Below, piece by piece: positions 1 through 4,709 of a DNA stretch of 6,423 nucleotides. This DNA comes from CAYXXZ01 sp964469165 (lineage in GTDB: Bacteria > Pseudomonadota > Gammaproteobacteria > Pseudomonadales > Porticoccaceae): positions 1-6,423 of the forward strand of contig CAYXXZ010000134.1 in assembly GCA_964469165.1 (NCBI GenBank), in the 5' to 3' direction. Within the stretch, counting starts at the first letter, position 1; the number at the start of each line of letters is the position of its first letter. The notes under the pieces are model-generated. The model had not been told where the DNA came from and did not search any database. It saw only the letters and a program-made list of their open reading frames with translations. A program made the position numbers and the translations under genes.

Positions 1-43
1 CGAGACCAGTGTGATGCCATCGCCACAGGCACCTACGTGAAAC
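1..43 (-). repeat. Dispersed repeat, copy A
   Basis: Read on the minus strand from 43 down to 6, this stretch matches 3464-3500 on the plus strand at 33 of 38 aligned positions, including one single-base gap. The shared core is GCCTGTGGCGATG followed by CATCACAC. The two copies are therefore in inverted orientation about 3.4 kb apart. Neither lies in a supported gene. The repeat may continue beyond the left edge of the window. Its nature is unknown; it could be a relic of a small mobile element. The match was found by eye. Confidence 0.6.
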
Positions 44-69
44 GTGCAACTTGAAGCGTGAAACTCAGA
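35..69. repeat. Degenerate heptamer tandem array (ACGTGAA)n
   Basis: Successive 7-base units read ACGTGAA, ACGTGCA, ACTTGAA, GCGTGAA, ACTCAGA. The first four clearly derive from one heptamer; the fifth is decayed. The array abuts and partly overlaps the dispersed repeat at 1-43. It lies downstream of the minus-strand YtjA-type gene. No coding function is evident. Confidence 0.6.
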
Positions 70-110
70 AACCGCAAACCCACTGAAAGAACCGAAGCCC
101 AAAAAAATCC

Positions 111-135
111 AGCTTACAGCTTACAGCTTATAGCT
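111..135. repeat. Heptamer tandem array (AGCTTAC)n
   Basis: Units AGCTTAC, AGCTTAC, AGCTTAT and a partial AGCT give about 3.6 copies of a 7-base unit. The array ends six bases before the stop codon of the minus-strand YtjA-type gene (142-144). On the minus strand it is followed by a run of seven T (101-107). Each AGCT is self-complementary, so small hairpins are possible, and it might act as a weak terminator, but no strong stem is present. Confidence 0.65.
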
Positions 136-141
136 CCTCCC

Positions 142-303
142 TCAAGGCGGCCTGCGACCAAAAATAAGCGAGACGACAAACAATATCAGGAACAGCAAAA
201 ACAGCACTTTCGCGATGCCTGCCGCCGTGCCCGCGATGCCGCTGAAGCCGAGAACTCCGGCGATGAGCGCGATGATCAGAAAGGTTACTGCCCAGCTCAA
301 CAT
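142..303 (-). CDS. ytjA: DUF1328/YtjA-family small membrane protein
   Basis: This gene encodes 53 residues, starting MLSWAVTFLIIALIAG and ending LIFGRRPP. Two hydrophobic helices are visible, at about residues 3-22 and 31-48, separated by a Gly/Ala-rich turn (FSGIAGTAAGIAK). This is the usual length and pattern of the DUF1328 (YtjA/UPF0391) family of inner-membrane proteins, whose function is unknown. The ATG start is preceded by a perfect AGGAGG on the minus strand (plus 310-315), six bases away. The gene lies 51 bp downstream of the triple-BON gene on the same strand. E. coli has the same order (osmY then ytjA), which supports both calls and suggests co-transcription with an envelope-stress gene. 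The symbol rests on family and synteny, not on a computed alignment. Confidence 0.88.
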   Translation of the reverse strand: MLSWAVTFLIIALIAGVLGFSGIAGTAAGIAKVLFLLFLILFVVSLIFGRRPP

Positions 304-354
304 GGCTTGCCTCCTTTGTAAACAGGGCCGTTGAATGGCTCCGTCTCAGATGAA

Positions 355-1191
355 TCAACCTTGTACTTGCAGTCCGCTGGTGTCCACCTTGCCGACACCA
401 CGGATATTTTTCGCAATTTCCTCGGCGAGATCCTTTTCCGCACCGCTGTTCACGACGCCGCTCAAGGTGACATCACCGCTCTGGGTTTGAACGCGAATAT
501 CCATGCCCTTGAGGTTCGGATTCAGCAGAAAGCTGGATTTGACCTTGCTGGTGATCCAGGCGTCACTGACCTCGTCGCCCACGTCCCGCGCGGCATCCTG
601 CGCCTTTGCGCTCAGCGTTTTTTCACCATCGACCTGGATGTCGTTCTCCACGCTGCGCACGCCGTCGGTATTCCTGGCAAGGCGTCCGGCGAGATCCCTG
701 GCAGCCGCACTTTGTGCGGTGCCGGTCAATGTGACGACGCCAGCTCTGGTTTGCACGCCTATGTTCAAACCCTCGGTATGACGGTTCCACAACAACTTGG
801 ATTTGACGGTCGCTGTCGTGGTGGCATCTTCAAAACGCTGGGCAAGGTCGGATTGGGTTTCGTAACTTCTGGTGGCTTCGCCATCGACCTGCAACTGGTT
901 GTCGACTTCACTGATGCCTTCGATGCCGAGAGCGATCTGTTCTGCCAGATCCCGGTCGATGTCATTTTCCACGATACCGGAAAGAATGGCGGTACCACTT
1001 TCGACATCGACGTCGATCTTGAAGGGGTTGAGATGGCGGTTGAGAGCGATCGCCGTCCAGATGGAACCTTCCTGCCGGGCTTCGCTCAGCTGTTGGCTGA
1101 GATCCTTGTCGTCGGCAAGTGCTGCCAGAGGCGATGCCATCAGGATGCTTGCGGTCGCGGTGGCCAGTACAAGTTTTCTTAGTGATGTCAT
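355..1191 (-). CDS. Periplasmic triple-BON-domain protein (OsmY-like)
   Basis: The product is 278 residues. Residues 1-26 form a Sec signal peptide (basic MTSLRK, hydrophobic core, ending PLAALA before DDK), so the mature protein should be periplasmic. Three BON domains follow, at about 41-104, 122-189 and 210-277. Each shows the typical helix, then V.T..G.VTLSG-type strand, then D.A..IA..I.GV..V.N.LQV (for example SGDVTLSGVVNSGAEKDLAEEIAKNIRGVGKV). BON domains bind phospholipid or membrane surfaces, and E. coli OsmY, with two, is an osmotic/stationary-phase periplasmic protein. The extra BON domain differs from OsmY, so no gene symbol is assigned. The start is supported by GGGAGGA on the minus strand (plus 1198-1204), seven bases upstream. 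The gene leads a probable operon with the YtjA-type gene. Confidence 0.9.
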   Translation of the reverse strand: MTSLRKLVLATATASILMASPLAALADDKDLSQQLSEARQEGSIWTAIALNRHLNPFKIDVDVESGTAILSGIVENDIDRDLAEQIALGIEGISEVDNQLQVDGEATRSYETQSDLAQRFEDATTTATVKSKLLWNRHTEGLNIGVQTRAGVVTLTGTAQSAAARDLAGRLARNTDGVRSVENDIQVDGEKTLSAKAQDAARDVGDEVSDAWITSKVKSSFLLNPNLKGMDIRVQTQSGDVTLSGVVNSGAEKDLAEEIAKNIRGVGKVDTSGLQVQG

Positions 1192-1234
1192 GGTCTATCC
1201 TCCCAATTTGTTTTTCTTTGATCAGTTCGTGCCC

Positions 1235-1241
1235 AGTTTAG
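1235..1241 (-). promoter_or_regulatory. Candidate sigma-S-like -10 element for the BON gene
   Basis: The minus strand reads CTAAACT here, one base from the sigma-S-preferred CTATACT. A TTGAAC on the same strand (plus 1261-1266) lies about 20 bases upstream, which is longer than ideal for a -35. Transcription would begin roughly 35-40 bases before the ATG. E. coli osmY is sigma-S dependent, so such a promoter would fit, but this is pattern matching by eye. Confidence 0.25.
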
Positions 1242-1282
1242 AAAGCTGTCATGCAAGGTAGTTCAACAATAAAATTAGAAAA

Positions 1283-1295
1283 TTCTCCCGGAGAA
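1283..1295. promoter_or_regulatory. 13-bp palindrome, possible operator
   Basis: TTCTCCCGGAGAA is a perfect inverted repeat with 6-base arms around a central C. It lies in the divergent region between the BON gene (-) and the first NTF2-like gene (+), just upstream of the candidate BON promoter. No regulator can be named from the sequence. Confidence 0.25.
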
Positions 1296-1355
1296 AGCAG
1301 TGGGCCGGGTTCCTTGCTCTGGGGCATCGTGGAGATGCGGGAGCGAATCTTTTTG

Positions 1356-1430
1356 AAAACAGCGGCTTGAAGAGCAAATTCAGGACTTTTTGACAAACTT
1401 TTTGCTTTCATCAACCATAACCGCTGTTTT
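1356..1430. repeat. Inverted repeat with 10-bp arms in a divergent intergenic region
   Basis: AAAACAGCGG at 1356-1365 is repeated exactly as its complement CCGCTGTTTT at 1421-1430, with 55 bases between. It lies in the 274-bp gap between the BON start and the NTF2-like start, close upstream of the latter. It could form a long-looped stem or mark two oppositely oriented binding sites. The spacer contains TTGACA at 1390-1395, a perfect -35 hexamer, but no good -10 follows at normal spacing. Confidence 0.35.
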
Positions 1431-1465
1431 TCGATTCGAGACAAACCCACCAGAGGAACTTGTAC

Positions 1466-1834
1466 ATGTCAAACAGGGCTCCGCTTGAGATCGTCAATGA
1501 ATACTATGAGTATGTCTGGACGGGCAGAGATGTCGAGCGTATCCGCTCGCTTTGTGCCAACCCCATGTTGCGCCACGACCCGGGCGGTGATATCCAGCTG
1601 ACCCACGATCAGCAGATAGAGCGCATTACCGCCGCACTCAAGAAAGAGCTGCAATACCATTTCGTGCTGAAATACGGCAATGATGAATTGGTGACCCTGG
1701 TGTGGCAGGCGGTCAGCAAGAACAGTCCCGACCTGCACCTGGCCGGTGTCCAGGTGGTGAGGGTTGCCGGCGGTCGCATGGCGGAAGTGTGGAACGCCAC
1801 CAAGCCCGAGCTGTGGGTGCCGCAGCAGGCGTGA
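1466..1834 (+). CDS. NTF2-like / SnoaL-like small protein (first copy)
   Basis: The gene encodes 122 residues beginning MSNRAPLEIVNEYYEYVWTG. The pattern fits the cone-shaped NTF2 fold: an N-terminal helix carrying the phrase EYYEYVWTGRDVERIRSLCA, a segment with His and Asp (RHDPGGD), a second helix, and C-terminal strands ending in an aromatic motif (AEVWNATKPELWVPQQA). Members act as enzymes (SnoaL cyclases, isomerases) or as small-molecule binding domains; the substrate here is unknown. The ATG at 1466 is preferred because AGAGGA at 1452-1457 sits eight bases upstream; an in-frame TTG at 1460 would crowd it. It is divergent from the BON gene and converges on the helical protein gene at 1900. 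It shares little visible sequence with the second NTF2-like gene at 2997. Confidence 0.72.
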   Translation: MSNRAPLEIVNEYYEYVWTGRDVERIRSLCANPMLRHDPGGDIQLTHDQQIERITAALKKELQYHFVLKYGNDELVTLVWQAVSKNSPDLHLAGVQVVRVAGGRMAEVWNATKPELWVPQQA

Positions 1835-1865
1835 CACCTGCGTGGCTGCACCGTACGCCTGAACA

Positions 1866-1894
1866 AATGCTCCCACGCGCTGCGTGGGAGCATT
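1866..1894. terminator. Hairpin between convergent genes, possible bidirectional terminator
   Basis: A perfect 13-base inverted repeat, AATGCTCCCACGC (1866-1878) and its complement (1882-1894), encloses a 3-base loop. It lies 31 bases after the stop of the first NTF2-like gene and 5 bases after the stop of the minus-strand gene at 1900. On the minus strand it is followed by a short T-rich stretch (TTTGTT with the arm end), so termination is more credible in that direction. The core TCCCACGC...GCGTGGGA also resembles palindromic repeats that are scattered in many gammaproteobacterial genomes, so it may be a repeat serving as a terminator. Confidence 0.6.
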
Positions 1895-1899
1895 GACGG

Positions 1900-2187
1900 C
1901 TACTCCATGTCCTTGCGGTGTTTGTCCTTTTTCTTTTCGTACATCGCTTTGAGTTTATCCATTTCCTCTTCGCTCAATACTGTTTTGAGTTGAGCTTTTT
2001 TCTGCTCCTTCAGGGCTTTTTTGCCGTCGTGATAGGTGGTCAGAATTTGCTCGACCTGTGCAGCGCGTTCATCGTCCAAGCCTAACTCCTGGCTGATCTT
2101 ATCGGCCTTTTCGTCGGGGTCGGCGAGAGCGCCGAAGGGCAGGGCAAGGGCGATGACGGTGGCGCCAACGATGGTTTTGATATCCAT
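1900..2187 (-). CDS. Small secreted, highly charged helical protein (possibly Spy/CpxP-like)
   Basis: The product is 95 residues. Residues 1-22 form a signal peptide (MDIKTIVGATVIALALPFGALA, cleaved before DPDE), so it should be periplasmic. The mature part is almost wholly charged helix: DEKADKISQELGLDDERAAQ, then a Lys/Glu-rich stretch, and LSEEEMDKLKAMYEKKKDKH near the end. The alternation of a short helix, a hinge (TYHDGKK) and a helix with an LSEEE-type motif recalls Spy/CpxP periplasmic chaperones and their LTxxQ motifs, but it is shorter and the classic motif is not intact. The ATG at 2187 has a perfect AGGAGG on the minus strand (plus 2195-2200) with seven bases of spacing. Longer in-frame starts up to 2280 lack such a site and would bury the signal peptide. 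A role in envelope stress is inference. Confidence 0.7.
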   Translation of the reverse strand: MDIKTIVGATVIALALPFGALADPDEKADKISQELGLDDERAAQVEQILTTYHDGKKALKEQKKAQLKTVLSEEEMDKLKAMYEKKKDKHRKDME

Positions 2188-2528
2188 GGGTATACCTCCT
2201 GGATTGGCATTGGTCATTTTTGAGACTGTTGTTCGCATGCCTGAGGCAATGTACATGAACAACGCTGCAATTGCGGCCATGCTCTAGGGTGGACTCCGGG
2301 GCTTTGAAAAAGTTCGCCACGGGGCGAATGCGCGTATTGCGGGCTCCGGCTCTCTGTGCGATATTTGCTTCGTACGCATAGACACAGTACACATGAGCAC
2401 ATAAGCCGGAAGGTTGGGGCCGTGGGTTGTGGTGAGCTGCAAGCGCTACGGTAACTGGGTAGAACACTGTTCTTCCAGTGCTCCTGCTTAAAGCTTACGG
2501 AAAACCCCGAGAACAGAGGAGCGAGGTC
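2188..2528. other. Divergent intergenic region without a supported gene
   Basis: About 340 bases separate the minus-strand helical protein gene from the plus-strand membrane protein gene. I see no credible gene here. It holds a short perfect hairpin, TTCGCC-ACGG-GGCGAA (2313-2328), and a 13-bp palindrome at 2461-2473. An open frame runs through it on the minus strand but has no coding character. Promoters for both flanking genes should lie here, but none stands out clearly by eye. Confidence 0.6.
2461..2473. promoter_or_regulatory. 13-bp palindrome AGAACACTGTTCT, possible operator
   Basis: This is a perfect inverted repeat with 6-base arms around a central C. It lies 55 bases upstream of the GTG start of the membrane protein gene, a position compatible with an operator or an upstream regulator site. 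A second overlapping small stem, CACTG (2465-2469) with CAGTG (2476-2480), also occurs. No regulator can be named. Confidence 0.3.
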
Positions 2529-2879
2529 GTGACGGGAAAAAACAAAAAAGCATTGCTGTGGTGTCTTTTCATTCCTTTTCTGGTGGTCCAGGCGTGGCTG
2601 ACCCTGGGCCCCGGAGGCATTTTTGACGTTCATGGTTATTGGCAGGGTTTTCCGAATTTCTTCACCATGAGTGTTGCCGATCCGCTGCTTGCCGCGGGGC
2701 TGGTCGATTTCATGGTAGTCGCGGTGTTGGTTCTTGTCTGGATGTTGAGCGAGTTGCCGGCGCAGACGCGCTGGGGCGCGAAGACCTGGCTGTGGATTAT
2801 CAGCTTCTGTGTGTTTCCGGGCCTGGGATTTTTCCTGTATTTTCTGTGGCTCAATCCGCAGCACCGCTTCGTGTGCTGA
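2529..2879 (+). CDS. Small three-helix membrane protein, unrecognised
   Basis: The gene encodes 116 residues from a GTG start (MTGKNKKALLWCLF). GAGGAG at 2516-2521 lies seven bases upstream, which decides this start over an in-frame GTG at 2478 that lacks a ribosome site and would add a charged 17-residue leader. Three membrane helices are apparent, at about residues 8-26, 52-73 and 86-107, with a loop containing GPGGIFDVHGYWQGFPNFF between the first two. The segment ADPLLAAGLVDFMVVAVLVLVWM vaguely recalls DUF2834-type small membrane proteins, but I do not recognise the family firmly. It is followed after 117 bp by the second SnoaL-like gene on the same strand, so the two could be co-transcribed. 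No function can be given. Confidence 0.72.
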   Translation: MTGKNKKALLWCLFIPFLVVQAWLTLGPGGIFDVHGYWQGFPNFFTMSVADPLLAAGLVDFMVVAVLVLVWMLSELPAQTRWGAKTWLWIISFCVFPGLGFFLYFLWLNPQHRFVC

Positions 2880-2931
2880 GCGTGGACGCCGTGGATTGGT
2901 TCTCGTAAACTGCGTTTTTTCGTGAGCGATT

Positions 2932-2963
2932 CGTGGCTCGCCGCCACGGCGCGAAAATTTTTT
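2932..2963 (+). terminator. Weak hairpin plus T-run after the membrane protein gene
   Basis: CGTGGC (2932-2937) pairs with GCCACG (2943-2948) around a 5-base loop, and a six-T run follows at 2958-2963 after an intervening GCGCGAAAA. The gap between stem and T-run makes this a poor intrinsic terminator. It could instead be a partial attenuator before the SnoaL-like gene at 2997. Confidence 0.25.
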
Positions 2964-2996
2964 CACGACATTCCACAGTAAAAATAAGGGGTAGGC

Positions 2997-3416
2997 ATGA
3001 GCAGATCGCATGCACAGATTCTCGACCAGTTCTGGAAGGCTTTTTCGACTCATAACACGGCACTTGCCATGGAACTGTTCAGCGAAAACTCGACCTATGA
3101 AGACCTTGGTGCACGCCACCTTGCAAAGGGGCTGAAAGAGATCGAAGCATTTTGGCAAGGCTTTTTCGACAACGTGCCAAAGGAGGGCTATGCGCCGGTG
3201 CGTGATCGCGTCTTCGTTGCGCCGGATGGCCACTATGCCACGGAGTGGACCATGCAATTTCGCCTCGATGGCGAGTTCGGCGGTGTGCAGGGCAACGGCA
3301 AGGTCGTGCGTTTTCGCGGTGCCTCGGTGGGCTGCATTGAGGGTGACCACATTGCCTGGCAGCGGGACTACTGGGATACGGCAGCCGTCATCGAGCAGAT
3401 CCAGGCTGCCTCCTGA
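2997..3416 (+). CDS. SnoaL-like (NTF2-fold) protein, second copy
   Basis: The product is 139 residues. It opens with the typical NTF2-fold helix and early strand (ILDQFWKAFSTHNTALAMELFSENSTYEDL). It then has the SnoaL-like pattern GLKEIEAFWQGFF, a strand with ATEWTMQFRLDGEFGG, the V.FRGASV strand, and a final IAWQRDYWDTAAVIEQI helix. The EW...G...FRGASV...DYWD series is characteristic of SnoaL-like polyketide-cyclase-related proteins. These often catalyse aldol-type or isomerase chemistry on small hydrophobic substrates, but no biosynthetic neighbours are present, so the substrate is unknown. AAGGGG at 2986-2991 lies five bases before the ATG. The stop is followed by a small stem, GAGAGG...CCTCTC (3415-3436), and then the first REPIN. 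It converges on the TrmY-type gene. Confidence 0.82.
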   Translation: MSRSHAQILDQFWKAFSTHNTALAMELFSENSTYEDLGARHLAKGLKEIEAFWQGFFDNVPKEGYAPVRDRVFVAPDGHYATEWTMQFRLDGEFGGVQGNGKVVRFRGASVGCIEGDHIAWQRDYWDTAAVIEQIQAAS

Positions 3417-3463
3417 GAGGGTGTTCATAACCTCTCGATAGGCAGGGTTCGCCTGAGTTACAG

Positions 3464-3505
3464 GTTTCATGTGGGCGCCTGTGGCGATGCATCACACCGG
3501 CTGCG
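3464..3505 (+). repeat. Dispersed repeat, copy B
   Basis: This is the plus-strand partner of the repeat at 1-43; 3464-3500 is the part that aligns. Both share TTTCA.GT.GG.GCC followed by TGTGGCGATG and CATCACAC.GG. Copy B lacks the heptamer array that adjoins copy A. It lies 47 bases after the SnoaL-like stop codon. Confidence 0.6.
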
Positions 3506-3582
3506 CGCCGTGGTACAGATACCCCCTACGCCCCGCAGGCCACCCCGGAATAACGCCAGTGAACAGACTCTCAGGTGTGCCT

Positions 3583-3655
3583 TGTAGGAGCCTGCTTGCA
3601 GGCGACTGTTGCTGTGCGTCCCGATGGTTCTGTCGCCTGCAGGCAGGCTCCTACA
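3583..3655. repeat. REPIN 1 (inverted pair of REP palindromes)
   Basis: A 24-base REP (3583-3606) is followed after a 25-base spacer by its inverted copy (3632-3655), with one mismatch between arms. Each arm begins TGTAGGAG and holds an internal palindrome (GCCTGC-TT-GCAGGC in the left arm). This is the layout of REPINs, which are non-autonomous elements spread by RAYT transposases (TnpA_REP, the Y1 HUH type). No RAYT gene is in the window. It lies centrally between convergent genes and could also stabilise or terminate transcripts from both sides. Confidence 0.85.
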
Positions 3656-3711
3656 GGGTACGGATAGTGCCTCGGCCACCGGGTTACCTCGACGTTTATG
3701 GGAAACTCAGG

Positions 3712-3727
3712 TGACCCTGCTGGGTCA
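3712..3727. terminator. Small hairpin downstream of the trmY-type gene
   Basis: TGACCC pairs with GGGTCA around a TGCT loop, about 23 bases after the stop of the minus-strand trmY-type gene. There is no T-run, so an intrinsic terminator is only weakly supported. Confidence 0.25.
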
Positions 3728-3749
3728 AGAATCATGAACAGGCTCCAGG

Positions 3750-4349
3750 CTATTCGCTGCGGATATCCAGCTCGTTGTGGATCAGCGTTATGCATTGCGA
3801 CGCAAACAACATCCTCGGTCCCAGGCTGATTTTCTGCGCGCCCAGACGCACGAGGCCACTTAGACTCTTCTTTGGCATGGGAATATGATCCGTAAGAATG
3901 AAGCACGGATTTCCCGAAAATTGCTGATCGCGAATTGGCGTGCCTTTCCTGTCCATCACGACCAGCTGCCAGGTCGGCGCGAGTTCCTGCACGAGTTTTT
4001 CAAAGCTGAGCGTGCGCACCTGAATGCCACTCTCCACCGCGCGCGAGGCTTCCTTGGTCATGCCCACAGAAGCGTCGAGCGCAGCGGCAATGCGCGCCAG
4101 CAAGGCCTGTTCGTGAAAGCCGCCGATATGGCGCAGCTCCCTGGTATCAAAGGTGATGGTTCGAGAATAATCCCGGGTGCTTTCGAGCACCAGGTGGACA
4201 ATCACGTCCTCGCGGTGGGATTGCGCGACAAAAATGGTGTTCATCAGGCTGTGAGCCAGAATTTCGCTGTGGGCTTCCCGCCCGACACCAGCCAGCAATT
4301 GACGGCTATCGGTGGGAGCGGCACGTGCTCGAAGAATGAAGGCGCGCAT
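3750..4349 (-). CDS. trmY: TrmY-family SPOUT RNA methyltransferase (putative pseudouridine N1-methyltransferase)
   Basis: The product is 199 residues, the usual size of TrmY (DUF358/COG1901). It starts MRAFILRARAAPTD, like archaeal TrmY (MRTF.I.ARKA.TD). Diagnostic C-terminal blocks are CFILTDHIPMP (149-159), GAQKISLGPRMLFASQC (170-186) and ITLIHNELD (187-195), which form the trefoil-knot SAM site of SPOUT enzymes. Archaeal TrmY makes N1-methylpseudouridine at tRNA position 54. Bacteria normally carry ribothymidine there, and bacterial homologues, for instance in vibrios and Shewanella, are annotated only as putative pseudouridine methyltransferases, so the substrate is open. The ATG at 4349 fits the family start; no strong ribosome site precedes it. 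An open frame continues upstream to 4667 but runs through a REP sequence and has no family match. REPINs flank the gene on both sides. Confidence 0.88.
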   Translation of the reverse strand: MRAFILRARAAPTDSRQLLAGVGREAHSEILAHSLMNTIFVAQSHREDVIVHLVLESTRDYSRTITFDTRELRHIGGFHEQALLARIAAALDASVGMTKEASRAVESGIQVRTLSFEKLVQELAPTWQLVVMDRKGTPIRDQQFSGNPCFILTDHIPMPKKSLSGLVRLGAQKISLGPRMLFASQCITLIHNELDIRSE

Positions 4350-4513
4350 GCGTATTGGTGACGGCGGAGTCTTGGCAAGGGCCCACAGTATAAGCCACCG
4401 CGCCGATATGGCGCGACCTTGTACCGGCGGCCTCGACCGCGAACAATACCAACCCAACTCAAATTTTCCGTCACCTTCCAAATATCGTGAACAACCCGCG
4501 CTCCGAGCCACCC

Positions 4514-4570
4514 TGTAGGAGCTTGCCTGCAAGCGACCCCACCGAAACTTGTCGTCTGCAGGCAGGCTCC
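4514..4570. repeat. REPIN 2 (degenerate inverted REP pair)
   Basis: The left REP (4514-4537) begins TGTAGGAG. The right inverted copy (4551-4570) has lost the terminal CTACA, which is replaced by CGACG. The spacer is only 13 bases. The left arm's internal palindrome is GCTTGC-CT-GCAAGC, which differs from the other copies by a C-to-T and a matching G-to-A, so its local hairpin is intact. The right arm carries an unmatched change (GCAGAC). The long arm-to-arm pairing has three mismatches. It lies in a divergent upstream region, not at a gene 3' end. Confidence 0.75.
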
Positions 4571-4671
4571 CGACGATGTCACTCAAGCAGGCGGAAGTTG
4601 ACCGCGCCGGGCAGATCGTCGATGCTTGGTTGCTGCAAGCTATCAGATCGGCTCGCGCATCGGGCACCCGC

Positions 4672-4677
4672 TACAAT
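4672..4677 (+). promoter_or_regulatory. Candidate -10 box for the methyltransferase unit
   Basis: TACAAT matches the sigma-70 -10 consensus at five of six bases. Transcription would start near 4684 and leave a leader of about 25 bases before the ATG at 4710. No recognisable -35 is seen 16-18 bases upstream, so confidence is low. Confidence 0.3.
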
Positions 4678-4709
4678 AATCAGCACCGGATAACAAAATC
4701 GCATTGAAG

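Larger units (their letters stand above)
3417..3749. other. Convergent intergenic region made mostly of repeats
   Basis: This 333-bp gap between the SnoaL-like and TrmY-type stops holds no supported gene. From left to right it contains a 6-bp-arm stem (3415-3436), copy B of the dispersed repeat (3464-3505), a REPIN (3583-3655), a TGACCC-TGCT-GGGTCA hairpin (3712-3727), and a motif related to CCTGTTCACGATCTTG on the minus strand (3730-3742). Open frames across it have no coding character. Confidence 0.7.
4350..4709. other. Divergent intergenic region with a REPIN
   Basis: These 360 bases separate the trmY-type start (-) from the methyltransferase start (+). They contain REPIN 2 (4514-4570) and a candidate -10 box (4672-4677). 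A 41-codon open frame on the minus strand (4579-4704) ends in a plausible peptide (SIDDLPGAVNFRLLE) but starts only five bases from the opposing ATG. I do not count it as a gene. Nothing else is recognised. Confidence 0.6.

Noticed and set aside
331..1182. Long plus-strand open frame (283 codons) opposite the BON gene
   Set aside because: It is the antisense shadow of the triple-BON gene, which has a signal peptide, ribosome site and clear domains. The plus frame has no ribosome site or recognisable domain.
1238..1450. 70-codon minus-strand open frame in the BON/NTF2 gap
   Set aside because: It starts at GTG without a ribosome site, has no recognisable features, and covers the palindrome and promoter-like sequences.
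2214..3470. 418-codon minus-strand open frame spanning two plus-strand genes
   Set aside because: Its translation is rich in Arg, His, Pro and Gln with no domain. It opposes two well-supported plus-strand genes and reads through the 2188-2528 intergenic region.
3583..3655. CRISPR-like repeat unit
   Set aside because: The repeats are inverted pairs, not direct repeats with regular spacers, and the copies are hundreds of bases apart. They fit REP/REPIN elements.
3415..3748. A complete mobile element bounded by TGTTCA-type inverted ends
   Set aside because: The ends share only about seven clear bases, no target duplication is visible, and the interior holds only other repeats.
4350..4667. N-terminal extension of the trmY-type protein by 106 codons
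   Set aside because: The extension reads through a REP sequence and has no coding character, while MRAFILRARA at 4349 matches the family's normal start.
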